This document shows, piece by piece, positions 59,494 through 64,000 of a stretch of 64,000 nucleotides of DNA; position 1 is the first letter of the stretch; the number at the start of each line of letters is the position of its first letter. The notes below the pieces were generated by a model that was not told where the DNA came from, ran no database searches, and was given only the letters and a program-made list of their open reading frames with translations. A program made the position numbers and the translations under genes. The DNA is from Elusimicrobiota bacterium (lineage in GTDB: Bacteria; Elusimicrobiota; Elusimicrobia; UBA1565; UBA9628): the NCBI GenBank assembly GCA_003452935.1, contig DMMY01000025.1, forward strand, positions 62,001 to 126,000, written 5' to 3'.

Positions 59494-60951
59494 TTACCGG
59501 GATAGGCACCAGCGGCCGTCCTCGAGCAGCCAATCCTCGCTGCGCTCGCCGCTCTCCCCGGGCTTGGTCCATTGCGCGGTGATGCGGACAAGCGAGCCTT
59601 GCGCTTGGGCGCCGGTGATGGCGAAGGTCGAGCCGATTTCCTTGCCGGATTCCGAGGCCAGCTCTATGAAGGCCCGGCGCCGGCCTTTATAGGGAGGCGC
59701 GCTCTTGGCCGCGGCGCACAGGCAGGTGTCGAAGAAGCTGCCGAAAGCCCCTTGCGCCATGATCTGGTGGCAGAAATTGAACTGGTCCTTGGCGCTTTGC
59801 GCCATCAGCTCGTCCGGAGTCGGGGCGGAGGGTTTATCCTGCGCGGCGGAAACTGCTTCGTAGCGCGCAGGCGCGCGGCGCACCCTCTTCTTCAAGCCCG
59901 GCAGCAGAACCTCCGCCGCGGCAGAGTCCGAGGAGGCGGGGATTTGGGGAGGCTCGGCCTGCGCGAGCCGCGCGGAGGCGGCGGGCGTCCGGGATTTGCG
60001 CCGGCGCGGACGCGCGGCCTTGCGGACCGGGACGGCGGTCTGGACGTCCCCCGAGGCGTCCGGGGCCAGTTCCTTGGGCAATGCGGGGGCCTCGGCTGGG
60101 GCCGTTTGGTTTTGAGCTTGAGCCGCGGCAGGCGCCGGCGCGACGGCTGGCTGGGGCTGCGGCTTGACCTCCGGCAAAGGCTGCGGGGAGATTGTGGCGG
60201 CCTGGCGCGCGGATGGCCCCAGCAGCACATAAGCGCCGGCCAGAGCCGCGAAAAGTCCGCCCAAGAGCAAGGCCAGGCTCGCGGCCTTTCGAGCCTTGGG
60301 CGCGGGCGGGTTTTCGGGAGCCGAAATGAAGGGCTTCTCCGGCAGGGCCGGGGTTGGCGGCGAGATGGCGGGCGCGGGAGGCATGCTGTGGATTTGTTCT
60401 TGCTGCATCTGCTGGAATTGCGCGATGCGTCCCATTCCGCCGGGAGCCGGCGCCCGCCGGGGGCCTGCGGAGATATCCGGCGCCTTGGGCACCGGCTTCA
60501 TGGCTGGAACCGGGGGCAATGGGGCTGGCGCGGGCTCAAGCGGCATCGCCATGCGCGAGGCCTTGGCGTTTTCCGTCTCCGGAGGAGGGGCCGTGGGACC
60601 GGGGTCCGCAGGCGCGGGAGGGATAGCGGACTCTTTGGGCCGGGGGGGCTCAGCCGGGCTGTCGCGCAAGGAGCGGCCGCAATGGTTGCAGAACAGGGCG
60701 TCTTCGCTATTGCGGTGCCGGCAGTTCGGGCAGGGAAACAGGATCGGCGGCGGTGGGGTCAGAAGGGCGGGCTTGGGCTTGAAGAGGGCGTCGCGCAGCA
60801 GTTCGAAGTTGACGGCCGCTTTCCAATCCTCGGCTCGTTCCGAGCCGACGGGGCAGACGACGCTTTCGCCTTCGAATCCCGGCTGGCGGAGAAGTTCTTC
60901 GATCTCGAAAGGCCCTTGGGGCGCCTTGCCATCGAAAAAATAGAACCGCAC
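59494..60951 (-). CDS. Membrane protein with GYF_2-like and zinc-ribbon domains
   Basis: A 485-residue protein. Residues 1-58 resemble the GYF_2/DUF4339 module (MRFYFFDGKAPQGPFEIEEL). A zinc ribbon follows (C74-x2-C77, C88-x2-C91). Then come a long Pro/Ala-rich linker, one membrane helix (about 228-248, ASLALLLGGLFAALAGAYVLL), another Pro/Ala-rich linker and a C-terminal domain from about 375 that ends EDWLLEDGRWCLSR. The N-terminus should lie in the cytoplasm and the C-terminal domain in the periplasm. Function is unknown; the layout suggests linking cytoplasmic and envelope events. Confidence 0.75.
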   Translation of the reverse strand: MRFYFFDGKAPQGPFEIEELLRQPGFEGESVVCPVGSERAEDWKAAVNFELLRDALFKPKPALLTPPPPILFPCPNCRHRNSEDALFCNHCGRSLRDSPAEPPRPKESAIPPAPADPGPTAPPPETENAKASRMAMPLEPAPAPLPPVPAMKPVPKAPDISAGPRRAPAPGGMGRIAQFQQMQQEQIHSMPPAPAISPPTPALPEKPFISAPENPPAPKARKAASLALLLGGLFAALAGAYVLLGPSARQAATISPQPLPEVKPQPQPAVAPAPAAAQAQNQTAPAEAPALPKELAPDASGDVQTAVPVRKAARPRRRKSRTPAASARLAQAEPPQIPASSDSAAAEVLLPGLKKRVRRAPARYEAVSAAQDKPSAPTPDELMAQSAKDQFNFCHQIMAQGAFGSFFDTCLCAAAKSAPPYKGRRRAFIELASESGKEIGSTFAITGAQAQGSLVRITAQWTKPGESGERSEDWLLEDGRWCLSR

Positions 60952-61011
60952 GGCCCCATTTTAACCGGAAATTTTAAATTCCGCAAGACTTTTTTGTTAC
61001 GGAATGCGACT

Positions 61012-62157
61012 CTATGTCCGGGGGCTTTCGGCTTTTTGCAGGTGGAGCCACCACAGGGAGAGGTTGAAGAGGTGGGATCCGCCGGCGGCGGCCCATAGGA
61101 ACCAGTGCAGTTTTCGGATCAGGACAAGAAAGAGGACGAGGTAGACGTAGTCGCGGCTGGCGACGCGCTCGAAGAAAAGATTCATTTTTCCGGAATGGTT
61201 TTTGGGCGCCCGCAGGATAAGCCACCAGACGGTGAACATGGAAAGCGCCAGGCCAGAGACCATGAGCAGCCCCGGCCAGAGGACCTCGGCTTGGGGCTGC
61301 GCCGTGCGCACGCCTAGGGGGATCGCGATAAAGATGGCCAGATGCGCGATGTGGTCCGCTCCCAGGTCGTATTGGGCTCCGGAGGCGGAGCAGAGGAGCT
61401 TGAGGCGCGCCACCTCGCCGTCGCAGCCGTCCAGTATGCAGCAGAACCATAAAAGCATGGCCCCCAGGACCTGTACAGGATAGGATCCGAAGGCCAGCCA
61501 GCCCGCGCCCAGCAGACCGAGAATCAGGCTGGCCGTGGTTATCTGGTTCGGCGTTACCGGAGTCCTGAGCAGCCATCGGGAGAGCGTCACCGAAAGACGG
61601 CGGTCGAAACGCGCGATGTAGCCGTCCGTGTCCTTGACCAGGCCGGCCAACAGCGTTTTTTCCGAGCGCTGGATCGCGTCCGGCTCGTCTAGGCTCATCC
61701 AATCAGCCGATTCCCAGAGCCGGCCGGAGCCTTGCGCCAAAGCCGCTTCGGGCAGGCTGGCCCGTGAAAAGACAGAACTCGCGGGATGCCAAGCCGCCAC
61801 GAGCCGATTATCCCGGGCCCAGAGCAACGGCTGCCTTGATTCCGAGGCAACGGCAAGAAAGCGCTCGATAGCGTCGCCTTGGGGAAGTCCGGCGGCGTCC
61901 ATGGCCAGGATCGGCAGTTCGGGATCGAGTCTTTGACCGCAGTCCGCCGGAGCGGCGCACTCTATGGGGGTCGCGCCGAAGCCCGCCATTTGCCGGCTCC
62001 AGCGCCGGGCGAACTCCGGGTCCGGAGTCGAGATGAGGATGCGCTTGGGCGAGATATGGTCGGCGATGCGCTGCGCAAGGCGCAGGATGGCCGGGATGCC
62101 GGCGATAAGGGGCTGGTCTTGGGCCGGACCGAGAACGACCTCGATGGGATGAGGCAT
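61012..62157 (-). CDS. CDP-alcohol phosphatidyltransferase with extra N-terminal domain
   Basis: A 381-residue membrane enzyme. The CDP-OH motif is perfect: D243-G, D246-G247-x2-A250-R251, G260, D264 and D268 (DGEVARLKLLCSASGAQYDL in part). It transfers a phospho-alcohol from CDP to form a phospholipid or similar product; five or six helices follow. The first 180 residues are not typical: they resemble a degenerate nucleotidyltransferase-like Rossmann fold (IEVVLG, LPILAMDAAG) but lack the GxGxR loop. That is like the fused cytidylyltransferase of inositol-phosphate enzymes but probably inactive. Product cannot be named. Confidence 0.83.
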   Translation of the reverse strand: MPHPIEVVLGPAQDQPLIAGIPAILRLAQRIADHISPKRILISTPDPEFARRWSRQMAGFGATPIECAAPADCGQRLDPELPILAMDAAGLPQGDAIERFLAVASESRQPLLWARDNRLVAAWHPASSVFSRASLPEAALAQGSGRLWESADWMSLDEPDAIQRSEKTLLAGLVKDTDGYIARFDRRLSVTLSRWLLRTPVTPNQITTASLILGLLGAGWLAFGSYPVQVLGAMLLWFCCILDGCDGEVARLKLLCSASGAQYDLGADHIAHLAIFIAIPLGVRTAQPQAEVLWPGLLMVSGLALSMFTVWWLILRAPKNHSGKMNLFFERVASRDYVYLVLFLVLIRKLHWFLWAAAGGSHLFNLSLWWLHLQKAESPRT

Positions 62158-62212
62158 CGGTATTAGGAGAAATTATACCAATTGCCTCGGCCGCCAGGAA
62201 CAGGCCCGCCGA

Positions 62213-62671
62213 TCAGGAAGGCTTGGGGCGTTCGTTGATTCCCGGGGATTGCTCTTTCGGCGGAGCGGCCGTATGGAGGACGTGATGCAAGGAATCCGCC
62301 AAAGTGTTCATGGGAACCGGCTTGCGGAGGAATTCCACGACGTTGGCTTCCTGCCGGATCATGGCGACGGTCGTGGCCTCGATATGACTTCCCGAAACCA
62401 CGATGATCGGGATGCTGGCATTTCCAGCTCCCTGAAGTGCGCGGATGAATTCATATCCGCCTTGGCCCGGCATCATCAGGTCCGTGATGATGAGGTCCGG
62501 CGGGCGCTGGGCGACTTTTTCGGCCGCCTCGGTGCCGTTCGTGGCCGTCACGACGTCGAAGCCTTCCAGTTGCGCGGCCATTTCCAGGAAGGTGAGCACG
62601 TTGGTGTCGTCGTCGACGATGAGGATGCGCTTGTCCTTGGGATTGGCAAGAGGCTGATTTTTGGATTCCAT
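62213..62671 (-). CDS. Single-domain response regulator (receiver only)
   Basis: A 152-residue receiver with D20-D21-D22, phospho-acceptor D64 (LIITDLMMP), S93 in the Thr/Ser place and K117 (FLRKPVP). Short extensions at each end carry no output domain. It is divergent from the exported FAD protein. GGAG lies just before the ATG at 62671; a longer frame to 62716 adds 15 residues without support. No kinase adjoins. Confidence 0.9.
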   Translation of the reverse strand: MESKNQPLANPKDKRILIVDDDTNVLTFLEMAAQLEGFDVVTATNGTEAAEKVAQRPPDLIITDLMMPGQGGYEFIRALQGAGNASIPIIVVSGSHIEATTVAMIRQEANVVEFLRKPVPMNTLADSLHHVLHTAAPPKEQSPGINERPKPS

Positions 62672-62847
62672 GGCTCTCCAGTCCGAAATGCGCCTCTTAG
62701 TATAGCGGATTGTCAAAAGATTTCAAGGGGTTTGTGAAAGTGGTTCTCCCGGAGAGCGTTGCCGGGCGCTAAAAATGGGACCTTTAGCTCCGTTCTCCAG
62801 ACCGTTGGGCCCAGGCATTGTCGCGGGAGTTCATATAAACTTAAAGC

Positions 62848-64000
62848 ATGAGGCGTTTCACGCGCGGGTTCGCGGTGTTGCTGTCCGTTCTGCAAATCTC
62901 ATTCTGCCTGGATCTCGACGTCTACGCGGCAGGGGGCCGGGCCGCCGTATCGGCGTCGAAGGGCGCGAGCCTCGCGCCGGTCAGCGTCGGGGGCTGGCTG
63001 GGCCCCATGCAGATGGGCCAGCCCCGGATTGTCCCGACCATAACAAATCCAGGCGTCGCTGCCGAGAATGTTCCGGCCGTCGCTGTCGGCGCTTCAGCCA
63101 TCTTGCCGGCGCATGCGGCCGCCTCTCTTGCCCATGACGGGGAGTCCGGTCCCGGCGCGATCCTTAAGGTTTCCGACCGGGTCAATGAGGATCTCGCTTT
63201 GCCGGGTCTGCGTCCGCAAGCTCCGGAAGAGTCAGCTCGCGGCGCCGCCGAACGGGTTTTCGCGGATATCGTCCATGAAAAGCTAATCTCCCCCGCTTCC
63301 GGCGAGGCTTCCTCGCGCAACGATGCCGCTGCTTCCGCCTCCCCGGGCCGCGACGCGGCCCGGCAGTCCGGCGAGACGGAAGACGAGCTGCTGGATGGAT
63401 TGCGCGCCCTGCCCAAGAGCGCGTTTGATAAGCATCGCGGCAATGGCGCCTTGAGAGCCGGCGATACGGTCGTTATCGTCGGCGGGGGTTACGCCGGCGC
63501 CTTGGCCGCGCTGAACTTCAAACGCGCCAATCCGTCTATCAAGGTCGCGGTCATAGAGAAGCGTTCCTTGGAATCCTCCGCCGGCGGACCGGCGACATGC
63601 AAAGGCTGCATGGGCGGCATAGCCGCGACGGCGGTCGATCATCTGGCTGAGCTCGGCATTGATATCCCGGCGCATTTGGTCGTTGGCCAGGCTGACACGA
63701 TGGAACTGCGCAATCTCAATGATCCGGACGGCGCCGTGGCGGCTCCCGCGCCGCCGGCCGCGCATCACAAGGCGGTCTTTATCGCCAACGGCAACGGGCC
63801 CGCGGGGATGATTCACGGCAGCAACATCAGCTTCACGGCTTTCTTGCGCGCCGAGGCGGTGCGCCTGGGAGTTAAATTCATTGCCGGGGCGGCGACGAAC
63901 GTGTTCGTTCCGCGGGACATCGCGCAAAAGGCTCTCGTGTTCTACCAAGCAAGCGGCGCCGCGGCGGAGAAAAGGACCCTCGTGACGGCGGACTTCGTCA
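62848..64000 (+). CDS. Exported FAD/NAD(P)-binding oxidoreductase, partial (3' end beyond window)
   Basis: The frame opens at ATG 62848 and stays open for 384 residues to the edge. Residues 1-28 form a signal peptide (GFAVLLSVLQISFCLDLDVYA), then an Ala/Pro/Ser-rich leader to about 200. From 206 a Rossmann dinucleotide fold starts (TVVIVGGGYAGALAA, GGGYAG at 212-217, strand-end E237), followed by C251-x2-C254 (TCKGCMGG), a feature of geranylgeranyl-reductase-like flavoproteins and some dehydrogenases. A fold normally found in the cytoplasm again sits behind an export leader. The substrate cannot be told from the part present. Confidence 0.8.
   Translation, partial: MRRFTRGFAVLLSVLQISFCLDLDVYAAGGRAAVSASKGASLAPVSVGGWLGPMQMGQPRIVPTITNPGVAAENVPAVAVGASAILPAHAAASLAHDGESGPGAILKVSDRVNEDLALPGLRPQAPEESARGAAERVFADIVHEKLISPASGEASSRNDAAASASPGRDAARQSGETEDELLDGLRALPKSAFDKHRGNGALRAGDTVVIVGGGYAGALAALNFKRANPSIKVAVIEKRSLESSAGGPATCKGCMGGIAATAVDHLAELGIDIPAHLVVGQADTMELRNLNDPDGAVAAPAPPAAHHKAVFIANGNGPAGMIHGSNISFTAFLRAEAVRLGVKFIAGAATNVFVPRDIAQKALVFYQASGAAAEKRTLVTADFV

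Noticed and set aside
59572..61098. 508-residue plus-strand Gly/Arg-rich frame
   Set aside because: Opposite the zinc-ribbon protein; the Gly/Arg richness mirrors its Pro/Ala codons.

Overview
The window is GC-rich bacterial chromosome, densely coded on both strands. It holds 49 genes I can support, of which two run off the window edges. It has no rRNA, tRNA, CRISPR array, phage or transposase gene that I can see. The mix of genes suggests a Gram-negative, probably anaerobic or fermentative environmental bacterium: oxygen-sensitive class I fumarase, ADP-forming acyl-CoA synthetase, carbamate kinase, secreted starch- and peptide-degrading enzymes, EndoQ, and many phosphorelay proteins. Several proteins combine a signal peptide, a long Ala/Pro-rich leader and an enzyme core that is normally cytoplasmic. 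That style reminds me of groundwater Elusimicrobiota, but this is an impression; no marker gene here proves it.

Layout. 0-1.3 kb: two receiver-type proteins. 1.35-5.15 kb (minus): a MNT/HEPN toxin-antitoxin pair, a cyclic-nucleotide-gated MscS channel, an RlmI-like rRNA methyltransferase and a DUF4404-like protein. 5.3-7.85 kb: a secreted Pro/Lys-rich protein and an SGNH hydrolase. 7.8-14 kb (minus): a UvrD-like helicase next to endonuclease Q, then an ATP-grasp::MFS fusion. 14.2-21.9 kb: a secreted Ala-rich protein, a universal stress protein, then a tight plus-strand run of DUF2339, DUF3999, cysK, serine acetyltransferase and squalene/phytoene synthase. 21.9-32.5 kb (minus): signalling proteins, class I fumarase, an orphan leader protein, carbamate kinase with an aspartate carbamoyltransferase-like gene, and a large hybrid kinase. 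32.6-37.3 kb (minus): an overlapping operon of HTH-receiver regulator, ThDP enzyme, solute-binding protein and methyltransferase. 37.4-43.2 kb (plus): receiver, ygeY-like hydrolase, ygeW-like carbamoyltransferase, secreted alpha-amylase and zinc carboxypeptidase. 43.3-54 kb (minus): amino-acid permease, two histidine kinases, acyl-CoA synthetase plus transketolase-like enzyme, and an aminotransferase. 54.2-59.4 kb (plus): alpha/beta hydrolase, TrmL, a small secreted protein, a palindromic element and an exported Lon-like protease. 59.5-64 kb: zinc-ribbon membrane protein, CDP-alcohol phosphatidyltransferase, receiver, and the start of an exported FAD protein.

How the genes fit together. Energy and carbon: the amylase and carboxypeptidase supply sugars and amino acids; the acyl-CoA synthetase, carbamate kinase and the carbamoyltransferases could give ATP by substrate-level phosphorylation; fumarase and cysteine synthesis are housekeeping. 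Signalling: four histidine kinases and several stand-alone receivers lie scattered without dedicated DNA-binding partners; the only DNA-binding receiver protein has its HTH before its receiver.

Most unusual points: the exported-enzyme leader family (Lon-like protease, ATP-grasp::MFS, FAD protein, orphan leader), the EndoQ-helicase pair, the HTH-receiver operon with a probably near-leaderless message, a four-cysteine insert in serine acetyltransferase, and three palindromic elements that abut or supply stop codons.
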